A model generated the notes under the pieces. It had not been told where the DNA came from and searched no databases. It saw nothing but the letters and a program-made list of their open reading frames with translations. The translations under genes and the position numbers were made by a program. A DNA stretch of 64,000 bases, taken from contig JANRDC010000031.1 in NCBI GenBank assembly GCA_030726725.1, positions 62,001 through 126,000 of the forward strand, given 5' to 3'. Of this stretch, positions 18,610 to 30,397 are shown one piece after another. Within the stretch, counting starts at the first letter, position 1, and every line of letters starts with the position of its first letter. Source of the stretch: Flavobacteriaceae bacterium. Lineage in GTDB: Bacteria; Bacteroidota; Bacteroidia; Flavobacteriales; Flavobacteriaceae.

Positions 18610-19136
18610 GATAGGTTGGATGCCTCCAAGTGGTGGGCATACTGCTCAAAAATGATTCGAAACCAGGCCGTGTAAAGGTCTGGTTTTTTTTGTAGGTCAT
18701 TTTTTATCCAGGTCACGGACTTCCAAGACCAATCAGCCACTTCTTCTGGGTTGATCACTGGTGGATCATCATACCTGCCAACCACCACGTGATCGAGTTC
18801 GTGTTCCATCAGTCCATTGTCAAATTCGGCCTTATAGATAAAATGAAACAAGGGGGTCAACTCGGTGTCAAAACCCATTTCCTCGCGAAGTCTTCGGTGG
18901 GCAGCCTCTAGTGTTGATTCTCCAGCCCTTTGATGGGAACAACACGTATTGGTCCACAGTCCAGGAGAGTGGTATTTTTCATGGGCGCGTTGTTGCAACA
19001 TGATCTCGCCCTGCTTATTGGTGATAAACACAGAAAAAGCTCGGTGAAGCACTCCTTTTTGGTGCGCCTCAAGTTTGTTCATCAACCCAATCGGCTGATC
19101 ATCGGTATTGACTAAAATTACTTGTTCTTCTGCCAT
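18606..19136 (-). CDS. idi: Isopentenyl-diphosphate delta-isomerase, type I
   Basis: 176 residues. The Nudix-like fold carries the type I IDI active site: WTNTCCSHQ with the catalytic cysteine at C66 (a second cysteine at C65 precedes it) and MEHELDH with the catalytic glutamate near 111-113; LREEMGFD is the Nudix-derived helix. It interconverts IPP and DMAPP for isoprenoid synthesis in the cytosol. It starts at ATG 19136 and diverges from prfC. Confidence 0.93.
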   Translation of the reverse strand: MAEEQVILVNTDDQPIGLMNKLEAHQKGVLHRAFSVFITNKQGEIMLQQRAHEKYHSPGLWTNTCCSHQRAGESTLEAAHRRLREEMGFDTELTPLFHFIYKAEFDNGLMEHELDHVVVGRYDDPPVINPEEVADWSWKSVTWIKNDLQKKPDLYTAWFRIIFEQYAHHLEASNLS

Positions 19137-19191
19137 GAGGTAAAAATAAGGGATTTGCCCATAACCTTCGGATCATCCCTTTATTTTGATG

Positions 19192-19199
19192 TATTTTTG
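19192..19199 (+). promoter_or_regulatory. -7 promoter element of prfC
   Basis: TATTTTTG fits TAnnTTTG and ends 16 bases before the ATG at 19216. Because it lies inside a possible longer reading frame starting at 19186, it supports the shorter prfC start. Confidence 0.5.
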
Positions 19200-19215
19200 T
19201 CAAAAATTTTACGCC

Positions 19216-20808
19216 ATGAGCCTACAAAAAGAGCTCCTTAAACGACGCACTTTTGGAATTATCTCCCACCCCGATGCGGGGAAAACTACCCTAACTGAGA
19301 AATTACTGCTCTTTGGGGGGGCAATTCAGGAGGCTGGAGCGGTGAAAAACAACAAAATTAAAAAAGGGGCTACCAGTGACTTTATGGAGATTGAGCGGCA
19401 ACGCGGAATTTCGGTAGCTACTTCTGTGTTGGCTTTTTACTACAAAGACAAAAAAATTAATATCCTGGATACTCCAGGTCACAAGGATTTCGCAGAGGAT
19501 ACCTTTAGAACCTTGACGGCTGTTGATTCGGTGATCGTGGTGATCGATGTGGCCAAGGGTGTGGAGGAACAGACTGAGAAACTGGTAGAGGTGTGCCGCA
19601 TGCGGCAAATCCCGATGATTGTCTTCATCAATAAGTTGGACAGAGAAGGAAAAGACGCCTTTGACTTACTGGATGAGGTAGAGCAGAAATTGGGACTTCA
19701 TGTGAGCTTGATGAGTTTTCCTATCGGTATGGGATACGACTTTAAAGGAATCTACAATATTTGGGAAAAGAACATCAATCTGTTTAGTGGTGATCCTAAG
19801 AAAAATATCGAAGACACTATAGCTTTTGACGACATCAACAGTCCAGAACTGGAGAAAATTATCGGAGCTCGACAAGCTAGTCTGCTCAGAGATCACTTGG
19901 AACTGATCGATGGTGTATACCCCCCATTTGACCGAGAAGCCTACTTAAGCGGAGCCCAGCAACCCGTTTTTTTTGGATCTGCGCTCAACAACTTTGGGGT
20001 ACGCGAGCTCTTGGACTGTTTTATTGAGATAGCCCCATCACCACGGCCCAAAAAGGCAGAAGAGCGCTTGGTGGATCCTACTGAAAACCAGATGACAGGA
20101 TTTGTGTTTAAAATCCATGCCAACATGGATCCCAAACACAGAGATCGACTCGCATTTATCAAAATCGTCTCGGGTACATTTGAGCGAAACAAGCCATACC
20201 TTCATGTGCGACAAGACAAAAAGATGAAGTTTTCTAGCCCCAATGCATTTTTTGCAGAGAAGAAGGAAATCATCGACATATCCTATCCCGGAGATATTGT
20301 TGGATTACACGACACAGGTAATTTTAAAATCGGGGACACCCTGACCGAACAAGAGGTGTTAAACTACAAAGGTATTCCCAGTTTCTCCCCAGAGCATTTT
20401 CGCTACATCAACAATGCAGATCCGCTTAAGTCTAAGCAACTCTTTAAAGGTATTGATCAATTGATGGATGAAGGGGTTGCTCAGTTATTCACCCTGGAGC
20501 TCAATGGAAGAAAAGTAATCGGAACCGTTGGTGCTCTGCAATACGAGGTAATTCAGTACCGTTTACAGCACGAATACGGAGCCGCGTGTACCTATGAGCC
20601 ATTCCCGGTATACAAAGCTTGTTGGGTAGAAGCAACTGACCCCAAGAACGCAGAATTTAAAGAGTTTCTGCGCATCAAGCATAAATTTATGGCTAAAGAC
20701 AAGAAAAACCAATTGGTATTCCTGGCAGATTCAGCGTTCTCCCTGCAGATGACCATAGAAAAATACCCCTCTGTAAAATTGCACTTCACCTCAGAATGGG
20801 ATGAATAG
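19216..20808 (+). CDS. prfC: Peptide chain release factor 3 (GTPase)
   Basis: 530 residues, normal for RF3. The G domain starts with G1 SHPDAGKTTLTEKLL, G2/G3 RQRGISVATS and LDTPGHKDFAED, and G4 NKLD. RF3 removes RF1/RF2 from the ribosome after peptide release. The start at ATG 19216 (MSLQKELLKRRTFGIISH) matches the usual N-terminus. It is monocistronic and ends at the bidirectional terminator 20811-20845. Confidence 0.95.
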   Translation: MSLQKELLKRRTFGIISHPDAGKTTLTEKLLLFGGAIQEAGAVKNNKIKKGATSDFMEIERQRGISVATSVLAFYYKDKKINILDTPGHKDFAEDTFRTLTAVDSVIVVIDVAKGVEEQTEKLVEVCRMRQIPMIVFINKLDREGKDAFDLLDEVEQKLGLHVSLMSFPIGMGYDFKGIYNIWEKNINLFSGDPKKNIEDTIAFDDINSPELEKIIGARQASLLRDHLELIDGVYPPFDREAYLSGAQQPVFFGSALNNFGVRELLDCFIEIAPSPRPKKAEERLVDPTENQMTGFVFKIHANMDPKHRDRLAFIKIVSGTFERNKPYLHVRQDKKMKFSSPNAFFAEKKEIIDISYPGDIVGLHDTGNFKIGDTLTEQEVLNYKGIPSFSPEHFRYINNADPLKSKQLFKGIDQLMDEGVAQLFTLELNGRKVIGTVGALQYEVIQYRLQHEYGAACTYEPFPVYKACWVEATDPKNAEFKEFLRIKHKFMAKDKKNQLVFLADSAFSLQMTIEKYPSVKLHFTSEWDE

Positions 20809-20810
20809 AT

Positions 20811-20845
20811 AAAAAAAAACCACAACTAAAGTTGTGGTTTTTTTT
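20811..20845. terminator. Bidirectional terminator between prfC and the rpoBC operon
   Basis: AAACCACAAC and GTTGTGGTTT arms with loop TAAA, within A9 on the left and T9 on the right. It ends both prfC (plus) and the long ribosomal/RNA polymerase operon (minus), overlapping the 3' boundary of the DUF3467 gene. Confidence 0.9.
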
Positions 20846-20847
20846 GG

Positions 20848-21144
20848 TTATGCTTGGCCAGGAGGGCCAAAATTGAGCGGTATGTGTGGATGAACATCTT
20901 CTTTGATCGACCCGTGGGTCGCTTCAAACTTGTGGATGTTTTCTCCAAGGGCCTTCAAAAATCGCTTGGCGTGTTCAGGCGTGAGCACGATTCTACTGCG
21001 CACTTTAGCCTTAGGGGCGCCAGGCATCAAGGTGATGAAATCAACTACAAACTCCGATGAAGAGTGGTTGATGACCGCCAAGTTGGAATAAATCCCCTCA
21101 GCGGTTTTTTCATCTAGCTCAATATTGATCTGGTTTTGACTCAT
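20848..21144 (-). CDS. DUF3467 protein at the end of the rpoBC operon
   Basis: 98 residues. INIELDEKTAEGIYSNLAVI, SEFVVDFITLMPG and LTPEHAKRFLKALGENI are the hallmark segments of DUF3467, a small cytosolic family of unknown function. The start codon shares one base with the rpoC stop (TAATG on the minus strand), so it is translationally coupled to RNA polymerase beta'. It is the last gene before the terminator. Confidence 0.85.
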   Translation of the reverse strand: MSQNQINIELDEKTAEGIYSNLAVINHSSSEFVVDFITLMPGAPKAKVRSRIVLTPEHAKRFLKALGENIHKFEATHGSIKEDVHPHIPLNFGPPGQA

Positions 21145-24100
21145 TAGGAAAATTTCAATTCTTCTTTACGGGCCAATAGTTGATCGTACTCTTCCTGTGC
21201 GCCAACAATGATTTTGTCGTAAGAACGTAGACCTGTACCTGCAGGAATCTTGTGTCCTACAATGACATTCTCTTTCAGTCCTTCCAATCCATCAATTTTA
21301 CCGCTCACAGCCGCCTCGTTCAATACCTTAGTTGTTTCCTGGAAGGAAGCAGCTGAGATAAATGACTTGGTCTGTAGTGAAGCACGGGTAATTCCTTGTA
21401 GGATCGGGGTAGCAACAGCTGCCATAGCATCACGTGCTACAACGAGTTGTTTGTCCTCTCGTTTGAGCAGAGAGTTCTCATCTCTGAGTTCACGTGCAGT
21501 AACTATTTGCCCAGGCTTTAAGTTGACAGAATCTCCCGCGTCTTCTACGACTTTCTTGCCGTAAATCGCGTCGTTTTCTTTGATAAAGTCGCTCTTGTGC
21601 ACCAATTGGTCTTCAAGGAATAGCGTATCTCCAGAATCCAAGATCTGAACTTTGCGCATCATTTGACGCACCACTACTTCAAAGTGTTTGTCATTGATTT
21701 TTACCCCTTGCAAACGATATACTTCTTGTACCTCATTGACCAAGTACTGCTGTACCGCAGAAGGTCCTTTGATCGACAGGATATCTTCAGGAGTAATCGA
21801 TCCATCAGACAATGGCATTCCAGCGCGAACGTAGTCGTTTTCTTGAACCAAGATTTGGTTAGAAAGCTTCACCAAGTAACGCTTCACTTCACCTAATTTA
21901 GATTCAACAACAATCTCGCGGTTACCGCGTTTGATTTTACCGAATGATACCACACCATCAATCTCAGAAACCACTGCTGGGTTGGATGGATTACGCGCTT
22001 CAAACAATTCTGTAACACGTGGTAGACCTCCTGTAATATCCCCTGCCTTAGCAGATTTTCTTGGAATTTTAACCAGGATTTTTCCTTCAGTGATTTTATC
22101 TGAATCATTGACCATCAAGTGAGATCCAACAGGTAAGTTGTAGGAACGCAACACTTCGTCTTTGTTGTTTTTAATCAACAACGTAGGAATCAGATTTTTG
22201 TTTCTAGACTCGATAATCACTTTCTCTTGGAAACCGGTTTGCTCATCGATTTCTACTTGATAAGTCACCCCTTGCTCAATCTCTTGGTAAGAAATTTTAC
22301 CGGTGAATTCAGAGACAATAACTCCGTTGTATGGATCCCAAGAACAGATGGTTTGTCCAGATTCAACGCGTTGGCCATCTTTGATAAATAAGTGAGAACC
22401 GTAAGGAATATTGTTGGTGCTTAACGTAATTCCAGTGTTGGCATCTACAATCTTGATTTCAGTGGTACGAGAGATCACGATATCGACAGATTTGCCTTCG
22501 TTGTCTTCTCCTTTAACTGTTCTTAAATCTTCGATTTCTGCAATACCTGGGAATTTGACGCTTAACTTGTTGTCTTCAGAGATGTTACCTGCGATACCAC
22601 CCACGTGGAATGTTCTCAAGGTCAACTGGGTTCCAGGCTCTCCAATAGATTGGGCAGCTACGACACCTACTGCTTCCCCTTTCTGCACCATTTTCTGGGT
22701 AGAAAGGTTGCGGCCGTAACACTTGGCACAAATACCTTGTTCTGCTTCACAGGTCAATGCAGAGCGAACCTCTATACGCTCAATCGGAGAAGCTTCAATG
22801 CGCTTCACGTCTTTCTCGGAAATTTCTTGACCCGCACTGAGCAACAACTCTTCGTTCAATGGATTGTATACATCTTGTAAGGAAACACGTCCTAGGATGC
22901 GTTCACCCAAGGTTTCTACTACCTCTTCGTTTTTCTTTAAGGCTTCAACTTCTACACCGCGCAATGTGCCGCAATCTTCAGTATTGATGATTACATCTTG
23001 AGATACATCCACCAAACGACGCGTCAAATAACCCGCATCTGCTGTTTTTAAAGCAGTATCCGCAAGACCCTTACGGGCACCGTGGGTAGAGATAAAGTAT
23101 TCCATGATCGAAAGACCTTCCTTAAAGTTTGAAAGGATAGGGTTTTCGATAATTTCACCACCACCAGCAGTTGATTTGATCGGCTTGGCCATCAAACCAC
23201 GCATACCGGTTAACTGGCGAATCTGTTCTTTTGAACCACGCGCACCTGAATCCAACATCATGTACACAGAGTTGAATCCTTGTTGGTCTTCGCGGATGTT
23301 TTTCATAGCCAATTCAGTCAACATAGCATTAGTAGATGTCCAAACATCGATCACCTGGTTGTAGCGCTCGTTGTTGGTGATCAATCCCATGTTGTAGTTG
23401 GCCATGATGTTGTCCACCTGGTCATTGGCCTTCTCGATCATTCCTTGTTTTTGCTCAGGAATAATGATATCGCCCAAAGAGAAGGAAAGTCCTCCGCGGA
23501 ATGCGAACTCATAACCCATCTTTTTGATGTTGTCCAAGAAAGCAGCAGTCTCAGGAACTGAAGTTACACTGAGGATGTGACCAATAATGTCGCGCAGCGC
23601 TTTTTTATTCAATACTTGGTTGATATAACCAGCGTTTTCTGGAACTTCTTTATTGAACAATACACGGCCTACAGTGGTCTCGATGATTTGATTCACCAAT
23701 TCACCTTGCTCATTGAAATCCTTGGCGCGTACCTTAATACCCGCATTCAACTCGACACGACCTTCGTTTAAGGCGATTTCTACTTCTTCATAAGAGTAGA
23801 AAGTCATGCCTTCTCCTTTGACTTTGTGTTCAGGTGTTGACTTGCGCTCTTTGGTCATGTAATACAGACCGAGCACCATGTCCTGAGATGGTACCGTAAT
23901 TGGAGAACCATTCGCAGGGTTTAGAATATTGTGTGACGCCAACATCAACAATTGAGCTTCCAAAATCGCTTCTGGTCCTAAAGGAAGGTGAACCGCCATT
24001 TGATCCCCATCGAAATCCGCGTTAAACGCAGTACAAGCTAGTGGGTGTAATCTAATCGCTTTACCTTCGATCAACTTAGGTTGGAATGCTTGGATACCCA

Positions 24101-25445
24101 AACGGTGAAGCGTTGGAGCACGGTTGAGCAATACAGGGTGTCCTTTCAGTACATTTTCCAGGATGTCCCAAACTACTGGCTCTTTTTTATCGATGATTTT
24201 CTTGGCTGATTTCACGGTTTTTACAATACCGCGCTCAATCAATTTGCGGATGACAAATGGCTTGTACAACTCAGCGGCCATGTCTTTGGGAAGTCCGCAC
24301 TCAAATAGTTTTAACTCAGGTCCTACCACGATAACCGAACGAGCAGAGTAATCCACACGTTTCCCCAAAAGGTTTTGACGGAAACGCCCTTGCTTACCTT
24401 TTAGCGAATCTGAAAGAGATTTCAGCGGACGGTTTGACTCGGTTTTCACCGCAGAAGCTTTTCTGGTGTTGTCAAACAACGAATCAACAGCCTCTTGCAA
24501 CATACGCTTTTCGTTGCGCAAGATCACCTCTGGAGCTTTGATTTCCACCAAACGCTTTAAACGGTTGTTGCGAATGATTACACGTCTGTATAAGTCATTC
24601 AAATCTGAGGTAGCAAAACGGCCACCATCCAAAGGCACCAATGGACGCAATTCGGGCGGAATTACGGGAATCACTTTCATGATCATCCACTCGGGGCGAT
24701 TCTCTCTGTTGTCCTGAGACTCTCTGAGCGCTTCAACGACTTGAAGACGTTTTAAAGCCTCTGTTTTGCGTTGTTTTGAAGTCTCAGCATTGGCCTTGTG
24801 TCTCAATTCATAAGACAATTCATCCAAGTCGATGCGGGCCAATAGATCGATCAAGCACTCTGCCCCCATTTTGGCGACAAACTTGTTGGGATCCGTATCC
24901 TCCAAATATTGGTTGTCTGCAGGCAAACTATCCAAAATAGTCAAATACTCTTCCTCGGTCAAGAAATCCATTTTCTTGAGCTCTTCACCATCTGCTCCTT
25001 GGGCAATACCTGGCTGAATCACCACATATCGCTCGTAGTAGATAATCATGTCCAATTTCTTGGAAGGGAGACCAAGCAGATATCCTATTTTGTTGGGTAA
25101 AGATCTAAAATACCAGATATGGGCTACAGGTACGACTAGGTTGATGTGACCCACGCGGTCTCTTCTCACCTTTTTCTCAGTAACCTCTACCCCACAACGG
25201 TCACACACGATACCGCGGTAACGGATGCGTTTGTATTTGCCACAAGCACACTCGTAATCCTTTACAGGACCGAATATACGCTCACAAAACAAACCATCTC
25301 GCTCAGGTTTGTGCGTGCGGTAGTTAATCGTCTCCGGCTTGAGTACTTCACCCTTTGAGGCTGCCAAAATAACTTCTGGCGACGCCAAGCCGATCGATAT
25401 TTTATTAAATCTTTTTACTGTGTTGTTATCTTTAAGTCTAGCCAT
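21144..25445 (-). CDS. rpoC: DNA-directed RNA polymerase subunit beta'
   Basis: 1433 residues. The N-terminal zinc site (C66, C68, C81, C84 in [21 protein letters not shown]), the catalytic NADFDGDQM magnesium motif, the trigger loop region ([15 protein letters not shown]) and the second zinc site with [16 protein letters not shown] are all present. The frame is intact. It follows rpoB by 46 bases. Confidence 0.98.
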   Translation of the reverse strand: MARLKDNNTVKRFNKISIGLASPEVILAASKGEVLKPETINYRTHKPERDGLFCERIFGPVKDYECACGKYKRIRYRGIVCDRCGVEVTEKKVRRDRVGHINLVVPVAHIWYFRSLPNKIGYLLGLPSKKLDMIIYYERYVVIQPGIAQGADGEELKKMDFLTEEEYLTILDSLPADNQYLEDTDPNKFVAKMGAECLIDLLARIDLDELSYELRHKANAETSKQRKTEALKRLQVVEALRESQDNRENRPEWMIMKVIPVIPPELRPLVPLDGGRFATSDLNDLYRRVIIRNNRLKRLVEIKAPEVILRNEKRMLQEAVDSLFDNTRKASAVKTESNRPLKSLSDSLKGKQGRFRQNLLGKRVDYSARSVIVVGPELKLFECGLPKDMAAELYKPFVIRKLIERGIVKTVKSAKKIIDKKEPVVWDILENVLKGHPVLLNRAPTLHRLGIQAFQPKLIEGKAIRLHPLACTAFNADFDGDQMAVHLPLGPEAILEAQLLMLASHNILNPANGSPITVPSQDMVLGLYYMTKERKSTPEHKVKGEGMTFYSYEEVEIALNEGRVELNAGIKVRAKDFNEQGELVNQIIETTVGRVLFNKEVPENAGYINQVLNKKALRDIIGHILSVTSVPETAAFLDNIKKMGYEFAFRGGLSFSLGDIIIPEQKQGMIEKANDQVDNIMANYNMGLITNNERYNQVIDVWTSTNAMLTELAMKNIREDQQGFNSVYMMLDSGARGSKEQIRQLTGMRGLMAKPIKSTAGGGEIIENPILSNFKEGLSIMEYFISTHGARKGLADTALKTADAGYLTRRLVDVSQDVIINTEDCGTLRGVEVEALKKNEEVVETLGERILGRVSLQDVYNPLNEELLLSAGQEISEKDVKRIEASPIERIEVRSALTCEAEQGICAKCYGRNLSTQKMVQKGEAVGVVAAQSIGEPGTQLTLRTFHVGGIAGNISEDNKLSVKFPGIAEIEDLRTVKGEDNEGKSVDIVISRTTEIKIVDANTGITLSTNNIPYGSHLFIKDGQRVESGQTICSWDPYNGVIVSEFTGKISYQEIEQGVTYQVEIDEQTGFQEKVIIESRNKNLIPTLLIKNNKDEVLRSYNLPVGSHLMVNDSDKITEGKILVKIPRKSAKAGDITGGLPRVTELFEARNPSNPAVVSEIDGVVSFGKIKRGNREIVVESKLGEVKRYLVKLSNQILVQENDYVRAGMPLSDGSITPEDILSIKGPSAVQQYLVNEVQEVYRLQGVKINDKHFEVVVRQMMRKVQILDSGDTLFLEDQLVHKSDFIKENDAIYGKKVVEDAGDSVNLKPGQIVTARELRDENSLLKREDKQLVVARDAMAAVATPILQGITRASLQTKSFISAASFQETTKVLNEAAVSGKIDGLEGLKENVIVGHKIPAGTGLRSYDKIIVGAQEEYDQLLARKEELKFS

Positions 25446-25491
25446 AATGCTATGGTGATGGTATTAATGATTAAATCAATGAAGTAAGCAG

Positions 25492-28400
25492 TTATTCCTC
25501 GAGTCTAATGTCTAATCCAAGACCTTTTAGCTCGTGCATCAACACGTTAAATGATTCAGGTAAACCAGGCTCTGGCATGGTTTCTCCTTTCACAATAGCT
25601 TCATAGGTTTTGGCTCTTCCAATAACGTCATCGGATTTAACCGTCAAGATTTCCCTCAGGGTTGAAGAAGCACCATATGCCTCTAAAGCCCAAACTTCCA
25701 TCTCTCCAAAACGCTGTCCTCCGAACTGAGCCTTACCACCCAATGGTTGTTGGGTAATCAAAGAGTAAGGTCCGATAGAGCGCGCGTGCATTTTATCATC
25801 TACCATGTGGCCCAATTTCAGCATGTAAATCACCCCAACTGTTGCAGGTTGATCGAAGCGCTGTCCTGTACCACCGTCATATAGGTAGGTGTGTCCGAAT
25901 TGTGGCACTCCTGCCTCTTCGGTAAATTGGTTGATTTGTTCGATCGAAGCACCGTCAAAAATAGGTGTAGCAAACTTCTTGTTTAACTTTTGGCCTGCCC
26001 ATCCAAGCACGGTTTCATAGATCTGACCAATGTTCATACGAGAAGGTACACCCAGTGGATTCAATACGATATCTACCGGAGTTCCGTCCTCCAAGAAAGG
26101 CATGTCTTCGTGGCGTACAATGCGAGAAACAATACCTTTGTTTCCGTGACGTCCCGCCATTTTATCCCCTACCTTAAGCTTGCGCTTCTTGGCGATATAA
26201 ACTTTAGCTAACTTCATGATTCCTGCAGGCAACTCATCTCCCACCGAAATGGTAAACTTGTCGCGTCTCAGGTTACCTTGAAGGTCGTTTAGTTTGATCT
26301 TGTAGTTGTGCAACAAATCGGTTACTGCACTGTTTAGCTCAGCATCTGTTGTCCAAGTACCCGAAACCAAGTGAGCAAAATCCTCTACGGACTGCAACAT
26401 CTTGATGGTGTACTTCTTGCCTTTGGGCAAAATCTCCTCACCGAGGTCGTTTAACACTCCTTGAGAGGTTTTTCCGTTAACCAAAGAGAACAATTTCTCG
26501 ATCAAAACATCCTTGAGCTGTTGGAATTTAACTTCGTATTCCATTTCCAACTGTCCAATGGCGTCTTTGTCTTCACTGCGTTTGCGCTTGTCTTTGACAG
26601 ATCTTGAAAACAACTTCTTGTCGATAACCACACCGTGTAGCGATGGGGTAGCTTTTAGTGAAGCATCTTTCACATCGCCTGCTTTGTCACCAAAAATGGC
26701 GCGCAATAGTTTTTCTTCTGGGGTGGGATCAGACTCACCTTTTGGCGTGATTTTACCGATCAAAATGTCGCCAGGCTTCACTTCAGCACCGATGCGAATC
26801 ATACCGTTTTCATCCAAATCACGGGTAGCTTCCTCAGAAACATTGGGGATGTCATTGGTCAATTCTTCAGCACCCAACTTGGTGTCGCGAACCTCCAACG
26901 AATACTCATCCACGTGGATTGAGGTAAAAATATCTTCGCGTACAACACGCTCAGAAATCACAATAGCATCCTCGAAGTTATAACCTTTCCATGGCATAAA
27001 CGCCACTTTAAGGTTGCGTCCTAAGGCCAATTCGCCTTGCTCAGTCGCATAACCTTCGCACAATACTTGTCCTTGTTTTACGCGATCTCCTTTGCGGACA
27101 ATCGGTTTCAAGTTAATGCTGGTTCCTTGGTTGGTTTTTCTAAACTTAACTAACTCGTAGGTTTTAGCATCTTCTTCAAAACTGATCAAACGCTCGTGAT
27201 CTGTTCTGTCGTACTTGATGGTGATTTTTTGAGCATCTACATACTCAATCACCCCATCTCCTTCAGCATTGATCAATACTCTTGAATCAGCAGCGACTTG
27301 TTTTTCCAATCCAGTACCTACAATAGGCGACTCGGGACGCAACAGAGGAACTGCTTGACGCATCATGTTAGAGCCCATCAAAGCGCGGTTTGCATCATCG
27401 TGCTCCAAGAAAGGAATCAAAGAGGCAGATATCGATGCGATCTGGTTGGGAGAAACGTCCGTATAATCAACCTCTTGTGGATCAACTACTGGGAAATCTC
27501 CTTCCAAACGAACGATTAATTTTTCTGTCTGAATATTTCCTTGGTCGTCTAAAGGAATATTTGCCTGGGCAATTTTCTTAGCTTCCTCTTCTTCAGCAGA
27601 TAGGTAGTGGAACTCAGAAAGGTCTACTTTACCGTTATTTACTTTGCGGTAAGGTGTTTCCAAGAATCCCATAGGGTTTACCTTGGCAAATACGGACATA
27701 GAAGAAATCAAACCGATGTTCGGTCCTTCTGGCGTCTCAATAGGACACAACCTTCCGTAGTGCGTGTAGTGAACGTCGCGCACCTCAAATCCGGCGCGTT
27801 CTCTGGATAGACCACCTGGTCCAAGAGCCGACAGTCGGCGCTTGTGGGTGATCTCAGCCAATGGGTTGGTTTGGTCCATAAACTGAGACAGCTGATTGGT
27901 ACCAAAGAAAGAGTTGATCACCGAAGACAAAGTCTTGGCGTTGATCAAGTCAATTGGGGTAAACACCTCGTTGTCGCGAACATTCATGCGCTCGCGGATG
28001 GTTCTAGCCATACGGGCAAGACCCACACCAAACTGCTGAGACAATTGCTCCCCTACAGTGCGCACACGTCTGTTGGACAAGTGATCGATATCGTCAATCT
28101 CCGCTTTGGAGTTGATCAATTCGATTAAGTATTTAATAATAGTAATGATATCCTCACGGGTAAGCACTTGCATATCCATGTTGATGTTCAATCCTAATTT
28201 CTTGTTCATTCTGTAGCGACCTACCTCACCGAGGTTGTAGCGCTGATCAGAGAAGAACAATTTATCGATGATTCCACGCGCAGTTTCCTCATCTGGTGGC
28301 TCAGAATTTCTGAGCTGTCTGTAAATGTGTTCTACAGCCTCTTTTTCAGAGTTTGTAGGGTCTTTTTGAAGCGTGTTGTGGATGATTGCATAATCTGCAT

Positions 28401-29301
28401 TGGCGTTGTTTTCCTTGTGCAGCAAAATGGTCTTCACATCCGCTTCTATAATCTCGTCGATGTGGTCTTTATCAAGAATGGTATCGCGATCTAAAATGAT
28501 CTCGTTGCGCTCGATGGAAACTACTTCGCCGGTATCTTCATCGACGAAATCTTCATGCCAAGTATTTAAAACACGGGCAGCTAATTTTCGTCCTAGTACT
28601 TTTTTCAGTCCTGCTTTAGAAACTTTAACCTCCTCAGAAAGGTCGAAAATTTCTAAAATATCTTTATCTCGCTCAAATCCAATCGCGCGGAATAATGTAG
28701 TGACAGGTAATTTCTTTTTACGGTCGATGTACGCGTACATCACTCCGTTAATGTCTGTAGCAAATTCAATCCAAGAACCCTTAAACGGAATTACTCTGGC
28801 TGAATAAAGCTTGGTTCCATTGGTGTGAAATGACTGTCCAAAAAAGACGCCTGGAGAACGGTGTAATTGAGAAACGACAACACGCTCAGCTCCATTGATC
28901 ACAAATGTACCGCTAGGGGTCATATACGGGATCGTGCCGAGGTATACATCTTGTACAATAGTTTCAAAATCCTCGTGCTCAGGATCAGTGCAATACAGCT
29001 TTAAACGGGCTTTCAAAGGAACACTGTAGGTCAATCCCCTTTCAATACACTCTTGAATCGTGTAACGCGGTGGATCTACAAAATAATCGAGGAACTCAAG
29101 AACAAACTGGTTGCGGGTGTCTGTGATGGGAAAGTTCTCCTTAAAGGTATTGAACAACCCCTCGTTGCTGCGCTCGTCAGATTTGGTCTCTAATTGGAAA
29201 AAGTCCTGAAATGATTTGATCTGAATGTCCAAGAAATCCGGATAATTCGGTATGTTCTTAGTGGAGGAAAAATTGATTCTTTCAGTCTGATTTGTGAACA
29301 T
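25492..29301 (-). CDS. rpoB: DNA-directed RNA polymerase subunit beta
   Basis: 1269 residues from ATG 29301 (a TTG directly before it is less likely). The rifampicin-binding region reads [20 protein letters not shown] then [20 protein letters not shown], with no change at the classic resistance positions compared with sensitive enzymes. C-terminal [20 protein letters not shown] is intact. The 190-base gap to the rplL start holds a hairpin with a U-tract (29369-29411). Confidence 0.98.
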   Translation of the reverse strand: MFTNQTERINFSSTKNIPNYPDFLDIQIKSFQDFFQLETKSDERSNEGLFNTFKENFPITDTRNQFVLEFLDYFVDPPRYTIQECIERGLTYSVPLKARLKLYCTDPEHEDFETIVQDVYLGTIPYMTPSGTFVINGAERVVVSQLHRSPGVFFGQSFHTNGTKLYSARVIPFKGSWIEFATDINGVMYAYIDRKKKLPVTTLFRAIGFERDKDILEIFDLSEEVKVSKAGLKKVLGRKLAARVLNTWHEDFVDEDTGEVVSIERNEIILDRDTILDKDHIDEIIEADVKTILLHKENNANADYAIIHNTLQKDPTNSEKEAVEHIYRQLRNSEPPDEETARGIIDKLFFSDQRYNLGEVGRYRMNKKLGLNINMDMQVLTREDIITIIKYLIELINSKAEIDDIDHLSNRRVRTVGEQLSQQFGVGLARMARTIRERMNVRDNEVFTPIDLINAKTLSSVINSFFGTNQLSQFMDQTNPLAEITHKRRLSALGPGGLSRERAGFEVRDVHYTHYGRLCPIETPEGPNIGLISSMSVFAKVNPMGFLETPYRKVNNGKVDLSEFHYLSAEEEEAKKIAQANIPLDDQGNIQTEKLIVRLEGDFPVVDPQEVDYTDVSPNQIASISASLIPFLEHDDANRALMGSNMMRQAVPLLRPESPIVGTGLEKQVAADSRVLINAEGDGVIEYVDAQKITIKYDRTDHERLISFEEDAKTYELVKFRKTNQGTSINLKPIVRKGDRVKQGQVLCEGYATEQGELALGRNLKVAFMPWKGYNFEDAIVISERVVREDIFTSIHVDEYSLEVRDTKLGAEELTNDIPNVSEEATRDLDENGMIRIGAEVKPGDILIGKITPKGESDPTPEEKLLRAIFGDKAGDVKDASLKATPSLHGVVIDKKLFSRSVKDKRKRSEDKDAIGQLEMEYEVKFQQLKDVLIEKLFSLVNGKTSQGVLNDLGEEILPKGKKYTIKMLQSVEDFAHLVSGTWTTDAELNSAVTDLLHNYKIKLNDLQGNLRRDKFTISVGDELPAGIMKLAKVYIAKKRKLKVGDKMAGRHGNKGIVSRIVRHEDMPFLEDGTPVDIVLNPLGVPSRMNIGQIYETVLGWAGQKLNKKFATPIFDGASIEQINQFTEEAGVPQFGHTYLYDGGTGQRFDQPATVGVIYMLKLGHMVDDKMHARSIGPYSLITQQPLGGKAQFGGQRFGEMEVWALEAYGASSTLREILTVKSDDVIGRAKTYEAIVKGETMPEPGLPESFNVLMHELKGLGLDIRLEE

Positions 29302-29368
29302 CAATGGACAATTTTATGTGGTGAATACTGAGAAAGAGGGATGTATACAGCGTCATATACACCTATAA

Positions 29369-29411
29369 AAAGGCTTAGGTCTAGCCGCAAAACTGCGAAA
29401 AGACCTAAACC
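29369..29411 (-). promoter_or_regulatory. Hairpin with U-tract between rplL and rpoB (possible partial terminator)
   Basis: On the minus strand an outer stem TTAGGTCT/AGACCTAA (29401-29408 with 29375-29382) encloses an inner CGCA/TGCG stem, and the outer stem is followed by GCCTTTTTAT. It resembles an intrinsic terminator placed between ribosomal-protein and RNA-polymerase genes, where E. coli has a leaky attenuator. The function is inferred. Confidence 0.6.
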
Positions 29412-29430
29412 CGTAAGTTACATTGAGTAA

Positions 29431-29811
29431 TTATTTAAGCTCAACAACAGCTCCTGCTTCTTCCAATGATTTTTTGATGCCTTCGGCCTCATCTTTAGAA
29501 ACACCTTCTTTAACAGGTTTTGGAGCAGCATCAACGATGTCTTTAGCTTCTTTCAAGCCAAGACCAGTTAATTCTTTAACCAATTTAACTACAGCCAATT
29601 TAGAGGCTCCAGCTTCTTTAAGGATTACATCGAATTCTGTTTGCTCTTCAGCAGCAGTTGCATCAGCACCAGCACCACCTCCAGCAGCAACTGCAACAGC
29701 AGCAGCAGCAGGCTCGATACCGTACTCTTCTTTCAAGATAGCTGCTAACTCGTTTACTTCTTTAACGGTTAGGTTAACTAGTTGTTCTGCGAAATCTTTC
29801 AAATTTGCCAT
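29431..29811 (-). CDS. rplL: 50S ribosomal protein bL12 (L7/L12)
   Basis: 126 residues: N-terminal dimerisation domain, an alanine/glycine-rich hinge ([20 protein letters not shown]) and the C-terminal factor-binding domain with [20 protein letters not shown]. It forms the ribosomal stalk that recruits GTPase factors. It lies 49 bases after rplJ. Confidence 0.97.
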   Translation of the reverse strand: MANLKDFAEQLVNLTVKEVNELAAILKEEYGIEPAAAAVAVAAGGGAGADATAAEEQTEFDVILKEAGASKLAVVKLVKELTGLGLKEAKDIVDAAPKPVKEGVSKDEAEGIKKSLEEAGAVVELK

Positions 29812-29860
29812 TTTTCTATCGTTTTAAAATTTGTAAATATAATTGTTGATTAGTGCTGAA

Positions 29861-30376
29861 TTATTTCTCGGAAAGGGTTTTCAAAATACCCGCCAATTTT
29901 CCGCCACCTGATTTCAAACCAGAAATAACATTCTTGGCTGGTGATTGCAATAGGCCAATCACTTCTCCAATCATTTCTTCTCTAGACTTGATCGCTACCA
30001 GGGCATCCAATTGGTTGTCTCCGATGTAAATCGCTTCTTCGATAAAAGCACCTTTAAGCACAGGCTTATTGGATTTCTTTCTGAAATTCTTAATCAATTT
30101 AGCAGGGACACTGCTTTGATCAGAAATCATGATCGATGTACTTCCTTTCAATACAGAAGGAAGATCACCAAAGTCTTTATCAGAAGCTTCCATTGCTTTG
30201 GCAAGCAATGTGTTTTTTACTACGTTAAGTTGAATGTTTTCTTTGAAACAAGCTCTGCGCAAATCAGAGGTAGTCGCTGCATCCAACCCAGAAGTATCCG
30301 CCAAATAAATGATCGAGTGATCAGCTAATTTAGCCGTAAGGTCTTGTATTGCTTGTGTTTTTTCTTCTCTTGTCAT
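29861..30376 (-). CDS. rplJ: 50S ribosomal protein uL10
   Basis: 171 residues; MTREEKTQAIQDLTAKL at the N-terminus and the C-terminal helix that binds bL12 dimers. It anchors the stalk on 23S rRNA. Only 21 bases separate it from rplA, so an extensive L10 leader site of the E. coli kind cannot lie there. Confidence 0.96.
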   Translation of the reverse strand: MTREEKTQAIQDLTAKLADHSIIYLADTSGLDAATTSDLRRACFKENIQLNVVKNTLLAKAMEASDKDFGDLPSVLKGSTSIMISDQSSVPAKLIKNFRKKSNKPVLKGAFIEEAIYIGDNQLDALVAIKSREEMIGEVIGLLQSPAKNVISGLKSGGGKLAGILKTLSEK

Positions 30377-30397
30377 GGGATAATTTTTTTAATACCC

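Noticed and set aside
26513-26983. 156-codon frame antisense to rpoB
   Set aside because: Mirror of the conserved beta-subunit sequence; serine-rich composition typical of antisense frames.
29423-29827. 134-codon frame antisense to rplL
   Set aside because: Low-complexity mirror of the Ala-rich hinge of bL12.
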